Below are positions 33,788-46,062 of a DNA stretch of 64,000 nt, piece by piece (within the stretch, counting starts at the first letter, position 1; every line of letters starts with the position of its first letter). The notes beneath the pieces are model-generated. The model did not search any database and was not told the DNA's origin. It was given only the letters and a program-made list of their open reading frames with translations. Made by a program: the position numbers and the translations under genes. Source of the DNA: Ilyonectria destructans (taxonomy: Eukaryota > Ascomycota > Sordariomycetes > Hypocreales > Nectriaceae); contig JAHEWK010000001.1 in the NCBI GenBank assembly GCA_020740775.1, forward strand, positions 2,542,001 to 2,606,000, in the 5' to 3' direction.

Positions 33788-35168
33788 TCAATTATCCTTG
33801 ACCTCCGTTGCTTCTTCATCTTGCGTTGCTCCTTCATCTTGGACCTTTGTTTCTCCAAATATCCCTGAGGACCGTCGGGCTGGGCGGCTCAAAAGTCCGT
33901 TTCTCTTAATCGCACTGGCTGTGGGAGAAGAGTGTTGTGAACCGCCTGAGCTGGCGAATTCCGGTGTCATGGCCACGCGTTTCGGGGGGTTGCTGGTAGA
34001 ATCGTCGTCGCCATCCCTCAATAAGGATGATCGTTTCATGTGAGTTCTTCCAGCGAACTGAAAGACGTTGCGGCGGTCTAGATCAGTCCTCAGCTGCCCG
34101 ATATCTCCTTTCAACAATGAGAGCTCCGATGCAAGTTCTTTGGCTGTTTCGCCGGCCTCCCTCGCAACTTGCCTCGTCTTTACCAGTTCCTCCCTGAGAC
34201 GCAGGTTTCCCTCCTTTAATTGGTCGAGTTCTGCCTTGGTCTTGGATAGCTCATCCTGAACAGCAGCATCCTGTTTCTTCCGCTGCCTCTCTCCAACACG
34301 GCGTACGGCGCGAATGTCCCCGTGAACTTTATCAAGTTCCCGCTCAAAATACGACAGGACAGATCGAAAGGCAGATGCCACCTCGGAGTCTAGTACAAAC
34401 TCAAGCTGCGTATCGTCGGCAGTTTCGGGGGCTGGTGCCTCTGCCTGGCCCTTTTGGTGGGAAGAGGCTTCGGAGAATTGATCCGCAGGTGGAAGAGATT
34501 GACCCGCAGGTGGAGGAGATTGATCCGCAGGTGGAGGAGATTGATCCGCAGGTGGAGGAGATTGATCTCTAACTGGGGAAGATGGATCCCTAATTGGAGA
34601 GGATTGATCGCTAACTGGGGATGATTGGTTGCCAGCTGATGGAGAGCTGGGCTCGTCTGCGTCTGCCGGAGTGGTGTTAACCGTCCATGAAAGAGAGTGT
34701 TGGATTTTAGGCTCAACCCTGCGGCGCCCATCGACAGTCGACTTGATACTGACTGATTTGACGAGGAAGATGTATTGTCCACTTCGAAGAGTTAGTCATG
34801 ACAAGGAATGCGAAACGCGTGATGAAGCAACGTACTCGTAAAGAACGTGATTGGTGGGACTCTTCACACATCGTGTACCAAGCAGTGCACTACACGAGGA
34901 GCATGCAATGTCTTGAAGTTTGCTGTTCGTAATAAACGGCGTTGATCAGCATGTGTTTGAGAGGTGCTTTTGGGACCATAACTTACCAGCCCTTCAGAAT
35001 GGTGTCGGCCTCTCCCATCCGCATGGCCCTGGACCTTGTCTCGAGGTCCGGATGATCATTGACGTCGGAGACCTGAGCGAGGTACTTGTCGCCGAGTTGG
35101 ATCCAGAGATTGTCGACGGTGCCCAACTTGACACCGCATTTGGCGCATTTGATGGCGGCAATAGCCAT
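33788..35168 (-). CDS. MIS18: Mis18-type centromere protein with coiled-coil C-terminus
   Basis: Exons 35168-34987, 34922-34836 and 34781-33788 give 420 residues. The N-terminal Yippee/Mis18 zinc fold has CAKCGVKLG near the start and a second pair, CSSCSALLGTRC, in exon 2. Exon 3 continues it with GQYIFLVKSVSIKST. A disordered linker contains seven-residue repeats (DQSPPPA type). The C-terminal third is a long coiled coil (SVLSYFERELDKVHGDIRAV; ELSKTKAELDQLKEGNLRL; ETAKELASELSLLKGD) with a basic, Ser-rich tail. Mis18 acts at centromeres to allow loading of the CENP-A histone, working with Mis16. The coiled coil fits its known oligomerisation. The gene is divergent from the RNA exonuclease gene, sharing a promoter of about 0.5 kb. 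Confidence 0.85.
34484..34568 (-). repeat. 21-bp coding minisatellite in Mis18
   Basis: About four near-perfect 21-base units encode the heptapeptide DQSPPPA in the linker between the zinc domain and the coiled coil. Further degenerate units lie toward 34620 (DQSSPI, DPSSPV). Length variation between strains is expected. Confidence 0.85.
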
Positions 35169-35691
35169 GGTTTAGAGTAGGCGCAGAGGTGCCAGGAGGA
35201 CGGATACGGAGCCGTAAAGGAGAGAATGTAAAACAGACGTGGGAAATTCGACGTAGCTACGCAAGCAAGGATTCAACACCCCACCAGTAAATGTTGTGTC
35301 GTCGACAAGGCGGTGACGCTCCTGATTGTCTGTGCAATTGGCATCTGTCGCGTCACCGGCCAGAAAGCGCGTAAAGAGCTTCACGGACCAGTGCAAGGGT
35401 GTTGTGGTGTTGATTGGCCAAGAGGTGCCAGCCTTCCAACGGCAAGATCCACCCGAGACCCGCTTGCCGCCGTTGACGAACCAGTGCACGGAAGGAACAG
35501 AACTTGCGGTACGTACCGCGTCCTTGCATGCGCTTGCAGCCAGCCTCGAAGTTTTTTGTTCAAGTGCAGCAAGTACAGTGCAGGGTCTTGCATCTACAAC
35601 TTCGCAGCCTTCCCCAAGCACACTTCGCTCACCGCATACTGCCATCTTTGTTGACGGTGCGCATTGCTCGCACGCGTTTCAAGCAGTCGCC
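35169..35691. promoter_or_regulatory. Bidirectional promoter, Mis18 / RNA exonuclease
   Basis: About 0.5 kb separates two divergent start codons. An in-frame extension upstream of the exonuclease ATG is open to 35326, but it lacks conserved-looking content and includes leader-like sequence, so the ATG at 35692 was kept. Confidence 0.5.
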
Positions 35692-37866
35692 ATGGGTAAG
35701 AAGTCCGGAAGAAAATCAAAGCGCACCGCCGAACATGCCCTTACCGTCCTAGGAAACCCTTCGCCCGCCGCTGAACCAGGCGCCCAGGTCCCTCCCGCGA
35801 AGCCTCAAGATGCCTCCCCGCGCGCGGAGCAGCCCGATGAGGCCAAGCTCGTCATCGCAGACGCCCAGGCCGACGACACAGAGCCCCAAGGCCAGAGTGA
35901 CGGCAGCCTCAAACGTGCAATGCCTCACGACGCCGATGACGCCGACGACGATGGCGGCTGGCAGGTCGTGACTCGACCCAACAAGAAGCTCAAGAAGGTG
36001 CCCAAGCCTGGAAAGAAAAACTACCCGACCATCGCCTTCTCCCCCAATGCGCGCCTGCAATCCAAGATCAATCTCTCCAACCTCCGCGACCTCGTCACCT
36101 ACATCTTCGCCGATGGCCCAGGGCCTCAGTGGGTAGGCATCACCCATCGCCCCGCCTTTCGAAAGATCGTTGCCATCATGCTTCCTGGCCTTGAAGAGGC
36201 CATGTTCAAGGCATCCGTCGACTTTTCCGCCTACAGTAGCGACTCTCCCAAGGGGGGAAGCTCTGATTCAACGCCCGACGACTATTATCCCCGGCCGTTG
36301 AAGAAGGAGACCCTCCCCGAGGCATTGCAACCTTTTGCAGACATGTTTCCACATCTCTGGCCAGTCAAGACGCCAGGCGATGACAGGCATGGAAAGATGC
36401 ATTCTCCCTTGGCCGCGTTTCTCACAGCGCCCGCTCCCAAGGATAAGAACAACAAAAAATCCGGCGTTAGACCTGCGTCCGAACCCCAAGGATGGAGGAA
36501 TGAGAGGACTCGCATCACTGAATTCCTCTGCACAGCCGACGACCTGGCCGATAACGGGTATCTCGTCCACCCAGCCCTACTACCGGAAGGCCCGCAAAAG
36601 GAGCAGTTCGTCGCCCCTGAGGGATGGGTCGTCACAAAAGTGGACAAGCTGGAGGATGGAGACGTGCCCGAGAAGGACATACAGCAAGGCAGCGTTACGG
36701 CAGGCCGAGAGGTCTTGGCCCTGGACTGCGAGATGTGCATGACTGGCGAGAATGAATTCTCGCTGACGCGCATCAGCGTCGTGGACTGGTCTGGCGAAGT
36801 GGTTCTCGACGAGCTGGTCAAGCCTGATAAGCCCATCACCGACTACGTCACCCAATATTCCGGCATTACAGAAGAGATGCTTGCTCCTGTAACAACTACG
36901 CTCCGCGATATTCAGAACAAGCTCCTCGACATCTTGAACCCCCACACCATAATGGTGGGCCACTCACTAGAATCGGACACCAAGGCCCTGAAGCTCACCC
37001 ACCCCTTTATTGTCGACACTTCCATCATCTACCCGCACCCCCGAGGACCCCCTCTCAAATCCTCTCTCAAATACCTCGCGCAGAAGTACCTGTCTCGAGA
37101 AGTCCAGAAGGGCGGCGCTAGCGGTCATGACAGCATCGAGGACTCCAAGACCTGCCTGGATCTTGTCAAACAGAAGTGCGAAAAGGGCAAGGCTTGGGGA
37201 ACTTCCGACGCCCAGGGCGAGAACCTCTTCCGCAGGTTGGCGCGAGCAGGTACTGCCTACAAAGCCCAAGGTGGAGAGGTTGGTGGCCTCGAGGTTGGAA
37301 AGACGAGCGCTGCGATCGACTGGGGTGACCCATCCAAAGGCGCAGGAGCAGGCGCGACGTATCAGCTGGGATGCAAGACGGACGAGGACGTGACTAATAA
37401 CGTGATTCGAGCCGTCAAGGGTGACGACGACGGCCTGGAGATCCGCGGCGGAGGCGTCGACTTCGTGTGGGCGCGAATGCGAGAACTCGAGGCCCTCCAG
37501 GGCTGGTGGAACCGCAATCGCGTGGACAACTCCTCTAGCGATGGCGGGCCACCTCAAGACGGCGTCGACGGCTCCGCCCAGGACAAGTCACCACTCGAAC
37601 AGGCCCTTGTACGTCTCACCGAGCGCCTCACCCGCATCCACGAATCTCTCCCGCCATGCACCGCCTTCATCATATTCAGCGGCTCTGGCGACCCACGCGA
37701 GATGGCGCGCCTTCAGCAGGTCCAAGCCCAGTGGCGCAAAGAGTACAACACGCCCGGCAAGAAGTGGGACGAGCTGAGCGTCAAGTGGACCGACGTCGAG
37801 GAGCAGGCTCTTAAGGCGGCGGCGCGCAAAGCCCGGTCTGGCATCGGATTTGTCAATGTGAAATGA
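35692..37866 (+). CDS. REX1: Rex1-family 3'-5' RNA exonuclease
   Basis: A single-exon gene of 724 residues from the ATG in GCCATGGGTAAG. The N-terminus is basic and nuclear-like (MGKKSGRKSKRTAEH). A conserved domain follows (WQVVTRPNKKLKKV; PTIAFSPNARLQSKINLSNL; ITHRPAFRKIVAIMLPGLEE). The DEDDh exonuclease has D345-C-E347 in LALDCEMC, D429 in GHSLESD, and H479-x4-D484 in HDSIEDSKTCLDL. The family trims 3' ends of 5S rRNA, 5.8S rRNA and tRNA precursors in the nucleus. The extended C-terminus (about 230 residues, including ITxxD-like helical parts and CTAFIIFSGSGDPREMARL) is also seen in fungal Rex1 relatives. All catalytic residues are present. Confidence 0.88.
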   Translation: MGKKSGRKSKRTAEHALTVLGNPSPAAEPGAQVPPAKPQDASPRAEQPDEAKLVIADAQADDTEPQGQSDGSLKRAMPHDADDADDDGGWQVVTRPNKKLKKVPKPGKKNYPTIAFSPNARLQSKINLSNLRDLVTYIFADGPGPQWVGITHRPAFRKIVAIMLPGLEEAMFKASVDFSAYSSDSPKGGSSDSTPDDYYPRPLKKETLPEALQPFADMFPHLWPVKTPGDDRHGKMHSPLAAFLTAPAPKDKNNKKSGVRPASEPQGWRNERTRITEFLCTADDLADNGYLVHPALLPEGPQKEQFVAPEGWVVTKVDKLEDGDVPEKDIQQGSVTAGREVLALDCEMCMTGENEFSLTRISVVDWSGEVVLDELVKPDKPITDYVTQYSGITEEMLAPVTTTLRDIQNKLLDILNPHTIMVGHSLESDTKALKLTHPFIVDTSIIYPHPRGPPLKSSLKYLAQKYLSREVQKGGASGHDSIEDSKTCLDLVKQKCEKGKAWGTSDAQGENLFRRLARAGTAYKAQGGEVGGLEVGKTSAAIDWGDPSKGAGAGATYQLGCKTDEDVTNNVIRAVKGDDDGLEIRGGGVDFVWARMRELEALQGWWNRNRVDNSSSDGGPPQDGVDGSAQDKSPLEQALVRLTERLTRIHESLPPCTAFIIFSGSGDPREMARLQQVQAQWRKEYNTPGKKWDELSVKWTDVEEQALKAAARKARSGIGFVNVK

Positions 37867-38710
37867 AACGACGACGAACTAATCGGAGGATAACTTGGAC
37901 GGGGAGAGGATGATGCTGGCTAAAAGTGTGTTTGGTGAAATGGCTTGATGAGCCTGGACGTCGTGTAGGCACACGACTTCAGGTTGTGATAGATACCCCA
38001 TGAGCAGCTGAAGTGCTGGATCTTTATTACGAGACATAGAGACGGACCTGGAAATAAAAGGAATGAAGCCCACTGACCAAGATTATATAAGATTACAAGG
38101 CATATCATTACTACTCTCATCGATGTCAGACATGAAACTATGAACCCCCACTCCTCTCCTCGGGGGAACAATACCTAACTCAAGTCACATCCAAAAACTC
38201 GCTCAGCAAGGGAGCCTAAATCCCACGGAAATGATTCCAACCATCGCTGTGCTGTGCTGTGCCTTCCATTGCCGTCTTTTCCTCCAAATCCCTTCCCTAT
38301 TGCCCCCAGCTTTTTTGTTACGCCAACGCTAGTATGAACATTCTTAAACCGCCCGCAAGAAAAAAATAAGTCTCAAAACAATAACCCAGAAAAAACACGC
38401 CTAATCCCTTCGGTCCTCCATAGCCGAGACCCAATATCTCTGCGACGGCCGTGATCCTGACCAAAAGGCACGTTTTGCTTCGCATGGGGGCGGTGCGAGT
38501 GAGCATGCAAAAGTGCGTGTGTTGTATGCGAGTAGTTCTATACATCGTGTACATTGGAGCCACCCAAAAGACAAAAGAAAACATTATGTTGCTACCTGCT
38601 TCAGGTGCAAATCGAGCGATAGATGGTGGTTGATATAGGAAAGAGCCTGTCCCCTAAGCAGGTTGTGTGGTATACTGATATAATCAGTCATGGTTTGGTG
38701 TGATATCGGC
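37867..38710. other. Convergent 3' intergenic region
   Basis: About 0.8 kb between the 3' ends of the RNA exonuclease and TRP-like genes. It is AT-richer than the genes with only short open frames. No gene was found. Confidence 0.55.
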
Positions 38711-41700
38711 TCATGTTCGTGGCCGGGGAGGATCATCGACCACTAACTCGGCAGAGCTGCCAAGAAGGTCGACCTCGCGGTGTAAAGGGTCAACCTTGCT
38801 GATGCTATGGTGTGGCACCCTGCCGAAACTGGCAGGCCGTTCCTCTCGTCCTCCTTGGAGCTCCACCTGGGTGAATTCGCCAGGGAATTCCATGGATGAG
38901 TTGGACGACAACCGCTTCTGAGATCCCGTGCGCTCAAACGGGAGCCGTGACGATGCGGACAAGGTCGCCCGGTGTCGACTGGAGTTCTGACTTGCAGAAT
39001 CAGACCCTCCCATGTGCTTATCGAATGAGAGGTTGGATCCAGGCATAGTAAGGCTGAGCAATGGTGCTGGGGCCTGTCGTTCGTGACTTCCAGAAGCCCG
39101 CTTTGAGCTCTTGCGCGGAATATCGGGAAGATCCATATCAGCAGCGACCTGGCGGAGCGCAGCATTGTGGGGTTTCTTCGACAAGGCCCTGGTTGGCTCC
39201 CTTGGGAACCTCTCGTCATCGCCGAAGGAGCGACGTGCCCGCTCAGCGACAGGGCTCTCAGGCTCTGAGTCTTGTGGGTCACCATTGTCATCAAGCAGGT
39301 CGCCCTCATGATGTCTTGGTGAGCGCCTTGGAGGTTCGTCCTCATCGTCTGAATCGATAGGGCCGTTCCGGAGCACACCCATGGCCACGGGAATACCTTC
39401 GGGCGGGGCCTCGCCGTTGAGGGCAGCGTTCCGTGCCATCATTGCAGGTGCTCTTGCGCTTCTGACGACTTCAAATCCCTTGCCCTTCTCCTTCGTCTTA
39501 GCACCGAACATGGTCCGTATCCATCCAGATGCCGTGGCAACAGGTCCTGTGGGATCTGCCGGGCCAGTTCCCAACCTCCTACCAGGTCCATCTGCGTTCA
39601 GAGCCGGACCGCGAACACCATAGTAAAAGTCGACTTCACGGGTCGCGTAATCGGGGCGGTTCGGAGGGAAGCTGAGTTGAGAGTGTGCACCAGGAGGAGC
39701 TGGAGTTGCGCCGCGAGAAATCTCCGCGCCCATATCAGTTGATTCGGCCGGGGTTCCGGCTCCAGTCTGGCTAAATCGTTTGCTCTCCGCGTTGACAGAG
39801 CCGGCCGGCATGTCCGAGTGTATCGAGTCGTTGAGCGTCTCACGGCGGCGTCGCGGGGGTCGATAGTATGGGCCTGGAACCTCGGAAGGATCGGTAATCG
39901 ATGTAGAGGGATGGTGGCGTGCGGCGGTGGGCGAAGGGAGGAAGGAAAATGTACTCGCCTCACCGGGTGTGTCTGGCATGTACGAGCTGCCGCTGTCCAT
40001 ATTGCGCGGCATGCCAGTGTAGGCGTCGATGCTATCGAGTGCCGAGCTCTGCCTGTGATGCGCAAGCATTCCACCCAGGCTTGCACCAGACTCGCTTCGT
40101 ACTCTCCCGCTTGGCATGGCGTACCCTGACTTGCCGCTGTCATCGGCATCTAGCATTGCGGTAGTAGACAATTGGCTGGCTCGTGAAGGCCCAGCGCGAT
40201 GCGTGACCCGACGTGACAGCTGCCGCATGCCGAAGATCTTGGACAATCCTCCTCGGGTTTGACCCTGCAGGTCGTCTCCGCCGGCACCCAGCATTCGTGC
40301 GACAACCTCAACGATCGTCTGAAGAGCGTTGAGGAAGAAGCCAAAAATCAGAGCGGCGCCGTGAACTCCCAGGATGACGTAACCAATCCACCCTTTCTGC
40401 CCCTCGGTGACGCCCAGGGAGGGCAAGAATGCAACCATTAACAAAATGGTGATGAGTCTCAATGAGCAAAATAGGGTGTGGTAAGCGTTCATCGACGTTG
40501 CAGACTGAAATGGACGGAAGGCGTGAATAGTGAGGATTTGGATGACCTCGCATATAGCGAGCAGCACCACCTGCGCGATACCGCTGGGCTGAACAGCACC
40601 GATGGCGACGCCGCGGATGAAGGTGATGAGAACCGGGATAAGGGCGTAGGCGGCGGCCTCGTCGGAGTACGTGTTGTATAGCGGACCATACAGGAGTACA
40701 GTCGGGAGATCATCGTAGAGAAATGATTTGGGTCGCGTCTTGATGATGAGGTAAAAGAGGTAGCAGGCAAATACAATCAGGAGAACGATGGTGACAACGG
40801 CAAGGCCGACAGTGGAGGCAGGGGAGCTGCCTGCAACCACTAGTTGAAAGCAAGAGAGCGCCACAATGGGTAGCAGAAAGAAGATGAAGACGATGCGGAC
40901 GACGTTACCCACAGAGAAGGGGATATTCTTGGCACGCAGGTCTTCCTCGGGGGTGTTTCTGATTTTGCGGTAAAGCCACTGGATGAGAAATCCGGCCTGG
41001 ATGAGGACAGTGACGCTCGCGATGCAGACACACAGCCAGATCATCATACCAGCCCAAGCATCCTCAACCTCAGCCATGCCGACCAGCTGGCCGACCTCCT
41101 GGAGTCCATAAGTAGCATTAGTGATGTAGATGCCATCAACGACACTCTGCCATGGGGGGGCTCCGGCAACGAAACTTTCATTGAACATGAGGGTCGACCA
41201 GGCCATCTGACTGACAATGGGCTGGTAGAAGCCAGGGTAGTCGAGAGTGAGCCCGCCGGTCAAGGCCACAAATTGGATATACTGCAAACAGTCGCCGAAT
41301 CCCGGGGTGACCAACCGGAGCAGATCCGCATCGCGGCCGTAATTTGAGGTCCAGTGAAATATGTCGGACGAACCCCAGGGGCTATAAATGGCGGAAAGGA
41401 GGATTGCAAATCCCGTGAAGAGAAGAATAACGAGTGGCAGGAACTTAAGGAGCCACGCGAGGCCGCCGAGATCGGGCGTGATGATTGCAGAGATGCATGC
41501 GATATCCGTAGCGGCCGCGTCGCCATATATGATTAGGAAGTTGGCGTCAATGGAGGCGAAGGCGTAAGATGAAAACATATCGTGTGTAGCATTAACTGAT
41601 GGCAAAGCATAAGGCATCGACCTGTTTCAGAGCATCAGTTATCGCTTCTTTATCCAATAACTCACCACGGCGGGGGAGGGACTGGAGGGGGAACCTACAA

Positions 41701-42210
41701 GTTTGTGGTGTCAAAGACTGGAGACAATGGGCAGGTGCCGTTTACCAAACCCGACTCGCAGAAATCTACGGCGTCTCTCCATGGCTCGTAAGATAAGAAG
41801 TTCACCTTGCGGATGAGCGTCGTCGCCTTGGCATTTTTAGACTCGAGGTCGGAGCTGCGGATGATCTTGCCGTTGGTTTCATTGTCGTTCGTCCAGTACG
41901 CATTCCCCGCAGCTGGAAGTTCGGCCACGTTCTGGGAACCTGTTACATTCCCCCAGACGATAACCCGGAGGTTATGACTGTCGTTTTTGGTGTCAAACAC
42001 GGCATCGATTTCGAAGGGGACCCATTGTAGGGGATGGTTGTCGCTTTTGCGATAGGATTCGTCGAGGCAGTTCTGGATGGGGATTCGAACGGCGGTGGTG
42101 GGGGAGATGGCGAGTACAGCAAGGAAAATAACGAGAACGAGGTTCGTGGAGAGTCGTGATACGGTAGATAGTCGAGGGGGCCATGCCCTGCGTCTAGAAC
42201 TGGTGCCCAT
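38711..42210 (-). CDS. TRP-like / FLC-family membrane protein with ML-like domain
   Basis: Exons 42210-41699 and 41621-38711 give 1,140 residues. The start used is MGTSSRRRAWPP; the frame stays open further upstream but is low-complexity there. A signal or anchor segment (NLVLVIFLAVLAISPTTAV) leads to the ML-like lumenal domain (RIPIQNCLDESYRKSD; NLRVIVWGNVTGSQN; DFCESGLVNGTCPL). The TRP/FLC transmembrane region follows, with about eight or nine helices (KFLPLVILLFTGFAILLSA; IWLCVCIASVTVLIQAGFLI; VVRIVFIFFLLPIVALSCFQ; VVTIVLLIVFACYLFYLII; later VLLAICEVIQILTIHAF and YVILGVHGAALIFGFFLNAL). The C-terminal 450 residues are Ser/Pro-rich and probably cytosolic. Relatives include yeast Flc proteins and fungal TRP-like channels in ER or vacuole membranes, linked to FAD transport, Ca2+ and cell-wall maintenance. 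The exact role here is inferred. Confidence 0.87.
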
Positions 42211-45200
42211 GGTCGAGCGTGGAAGGCGCTGGGGAAGCGCAACAAAGGAGGATAGAGGAGAATCTACGGCAGTAGCGAGTGTCGTGGGCACAGAGCCAGA
42301 CGGTTTAGAGATCGAGGGGCGTGCCGCATGTCGCCTTGTCGGCTCACTCTGACTGGGGTGACTATCGTGATCGTGGGGGAGGTGGTGACGACAGTGGTGG
42401 TGGTCAAGCGAGCGCGCACCACCAGCGCTGGGATGCATGTTTCGAATGCGATCAGGAGCTATGAAAGAAAGAAAAAAGTAATGGGCGATAGCGAAGCGAA
42501 GCTGCAGACGGCAAATGAGGAGGCCTTGCGAGGGCTGGGCCGGGGGGAGAAATCTGAGGTGGGCGGGTCGGCGGAAGGATTCAGGCGGCGGGCATCTTGC
42601 TGGAGGAGCCGACGGCCGCTGGGAGGGATTGCAGCAAGCGCGAGGGACGTCAGAATCTCGGGGGTGGTGAATTCGGGGTGGTGAGTCGGGGGTGGTGAGT
42701 CGGGGGTGGTGAGTCGGGGGTGGTGAGGCGGGAATGGCTTCGGAGAGCGGGCGACCGCAAGAGTTCGGGGCGGAAAGAAGGACGGAAGGGGTGAAGCGAA
42801 AGGAGGAGGATACGAAGAAGAGGACGATAGAGGAGAGAGAGAAAGAAAGAGAAAGAGGAAAGGCGACAAAAACGAGAGAGTCGAGATACGAAATCAAACC
42901 CCGGCCGTCCAGAGTGGGTGTGGGAGTGTGTGAGTGGGTGTCAGGTGTGTGTGTGTGTGCCTTGCTTCCTTGGCTTGGATGCTTGGATAAGGGAAGGAAG
43001 GAAAAGAAGAACGGTCGGGCTAAGGAAAGTAAGCAGACCTAGCAGCGGTGGCTTGTTCGCTGTCGCTGCGCTGGACTGCACTGCCTGGAAAGCCTGGAAC
43101 CGCCCAAAGCCCCTCCCCTAGGGCCCCAGCGTTCCAGGGACCTCTCTGTGTCTCTCCCCCTCTCTCTCCCGCCCAAAACCTCCGCCCCGCCCACTGGGGC
43201 CAACTTTTTAGACACCCGGACACAACGCGCTCGCTGTTCGAACTTGGGCGCGCCACTACGGCTGCACTCCGAAGGCGCCGGGTAAAATTAGCGGCCCTGC
43301 CGGTGGCCGAGCTGCGCCCAGGCTCCTCCCAGTGGCTCCACGGGCGCAGAGAAAGCTAGGTACCAGAACCCTGCAGCGCTGGACAAGCTGGACAAGCTGG
43401 ACACCTTTTTTGCGTTACCTGCGACTGTGGCTGATGGCAACGCCCAGGCGCTAGCCAAGGTACCAACCCGACGCTTTTCTTGGTGCTGACCTCGTACCCA
43501 GGCCCCCCCATGTCGCTTGGAGGAGAAATCATGGCTAGCATGTTTTTTTTTATGTTTTGTGTTGTGGTCTTTTGTCTTTTGGGTTTATCGTTTTATGTTT
43601 TCGAGATGAACCCTGTCATGTTTCCCTCCCGCCGCAGCCCCCCAAGTTCTCATTGACGGCGTGCAAGGGCCCGCGGATCTCTATGCATCCCGTCAGAACT
43701 AAGGTAAGGGAGGCAGCGGGCCTGAAGAATGCCCGACGCCGGCACTCGCCGGTGACATCCAGGTGCCTCGATGGTCGCAAGATGGGCTGCGACAGGCGAC
43801 AGACTACCAAGTACAAACGACAGGCCACTCTACAGTGGTGTTTTTGTACTACAGTCCGGAAGTGCTGGAGGCGGCAGTTCTTAGGGACTAACACTGCCTG
43901 ACGTCTGTACGTCATGGCGCGCGACGTGGGTACCTTTTTGTGGCCCTGGCCGGAGGGACGGGGGTTAGCTGGACAGGCATGGAGGGAAGACACCGGCCGT
44001 CTGCTCTCTCTGACCCGGTACGAGATGATCGCCATACGGGGGCCGGTTGCAATGCAAGCGTTATTCCCACGGAACAAAACACAGATGCAAGGAGGCCGTT
44101 CCCTTTTTCCTCCCAGCGCTCCCGCGAACCCTCGTTGTCAGCATCGCGAGCGCCTAGCCACAGCCACACTCCGCGGTTGGGAGTCGTCCCGAGGCACCAG
44201 GTGAACCGGCCGTCGACAACCGCAAATATCGGCTCCGCTTACTCGTACTGGCGCATCGTCATCATCGACGCGTCCATCCGTCATCCGCGCCCTCTTTCAT
44301 CCTATCCTCCACCTGTTTCCCCCACTCCCGTTCGCTGTCCCTGCCTGCAGTGTTATTGCGACTACGTACGTACGTCTGTGTCGGTGCCACGTTACTGGAC
44401 GGACTGCCGTGTTGTGTTGCTGTGCTGTATAATAAATGTCGTCTCCCCTTCCCCCTCCCCCAAAGGACCGTTATCCATCACAAAGCACCCATATACCACC
44501 ACCCAACATCTCGACCCTCAGCCCATCCCACATGCGCTACTGTGCCCATCCACTTCCATGGTCCCCCCGTCCGCCAACGGAAATCCTCAACGGCGGCGGA
44601 CCGCGCGAGGGCGGGTTAGACCACCGGGCCACCTCCGAGTGAGCCAGCGAGGGCACGCACGCAGATACGAGAAAAGACCATTCGCCCTACCACGTAAAAC
44701 GTGAAAGCGACCAGCACGTAAGTTACGTAGGGGCGGTTTTGTCTTGGCCTCTGGTAGACCACCGATGCCCATTCGCCAGTGCACCGTAGCCCCCCTTGTG
44801 CAGAGTGCAAACGGCTAGCCTCGAGAAGTCGCGGCTATTTTCAGAACAAACCCCATCCCGCCAGAGCCCACTGAGTACCCACTTTCACGCATCTCGCCTC
44901 GCGACTCGCCTCGCGACTCGCCTCAATTCACCCTTGCACATCCAGCTGGGTGCAGCAGTACGGGCTTCTCCCCCCCCTTAAATTCCCACACTATACGGAG
45001 CCCTACAGAGTCTGACTGGATGAATGTACGATCACATCACTGACGGAGTACCTACCTTGTGTTTTGTTTTTTTGTAAAGGGATGAAAGTTCCATCTCTGC
45101 CCCTCTGCGCCTCTATCTCGCCAAATATTCACTTGCATTCCGGTGCAAATAGGCATCTTCATCGTCATGGTACATAAATACGGATGCCATCAGCTCACTG

Positions 45201-46062
45201 CCGCACTCACCACCCAACCCTCACCCAAGCATAAGTCCATACATAGTAACTTGTCTCAACACTGATCCATCCATCCATCCATCATGTCATCATACCCCGA
45301 TCCACGATCTAGACCAACCACCGTGTCTCACTCCCCACACATCGTCGACGCCTCTTCACTAAGCATAGCCACACTCAAAGCCCTCCTCCCTTTTCACCCT
45401 CCAATTCGACATCGCTCCTATCCTACCCTACGTAAACTTGCAAACATGCATCTTTCTAGTTTCCGACAACGCAGACTACCTCACCACTAACATTAGAACT
45501 GCACATACTACTATGTATACATACCTGACCTATATCTGTACTTCAAAAGTCTGTGTCAGCCCGCCCCTCTCAGAATTTAGCTCGCACCGTCTAGTCAGCA
45601 CTCCCACCTGCAACAACATTGTCGGCCCGTCGTTAGTGAGATTCATATTCAGGACTTGCTGCACCTCGTACCCTTAGGTCCTCCCGCTCCCCAACCATCA
45701 GCTTTTAGCCATTAGCTCCCCGGCTTTCAGCTCCCTCCCGCCTTTTCGCCCTCCACATGCCCTCACTCCACACCTCCATTGGCCGTCAGCGGGCCACCAA
45801 CACCTGATTCTTGGCTCGGCTCCCGGCAATCTTCGACACTAGCTACTTCAAGCCTGGACATGCAATCAATTTCGACGTTGAATGGTTAACCACACTAGCA
45901 ATCTAGACTTCTCAGCTTCGTAGCACAGTTAATTTCCTGCACACTCCCGTTTCTTGGATCGGTGGCCCCAAGATGTCAGCAAAAGATAACGCACACGTCG
46001 AGAGATGGTTGCACATTGTTTCGCCTGCTCCCGAGACATGTACATTGTACCAACCTATTTCC
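42211..46062. other. Long gene-free region with short tandem repeats
   Basis: About 3.9 kb upstream of the TRP-like gene, ending at the downstream end of the MutL-homologue region. Open frames are low-complexity and overlap on both strands. It contains the minisatellite at 42663-42728, a GGACAAGCT repeat near 43380-43404, an ACTCGCCTCGCG repeat near 44890-44925, and CATC repeats near 45264-45282. Pyrimidine-rich stretches suggest long leaders for the TRP-like gene. No RNA gene or transposon was recognised. Confidence 0.55.
42663..42728 (+). repeat. 15-bp G-rich minisatellite upstream of the TRP-like gene
   Basis: Four to five copies of a unit close to GGGGGTGGTGAGTCG. One strand is strongly G-rich with runs of four or five G. 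Confidence 0.85.

Noticed and set aside
35326..35691. N-terminal extension of the RNA exonuclease
   Set aside because: It is open and in frame, but lies in the shared promoter with Mis18; the ATG at 35692 has a better context and starts a typical basic nuclear N-terminus.
43940..44704. 254-codon plus-strand open frame
   Set aside because: Low-complexity Pro/Ser/Arg sequence without start context, domain or splice logic.
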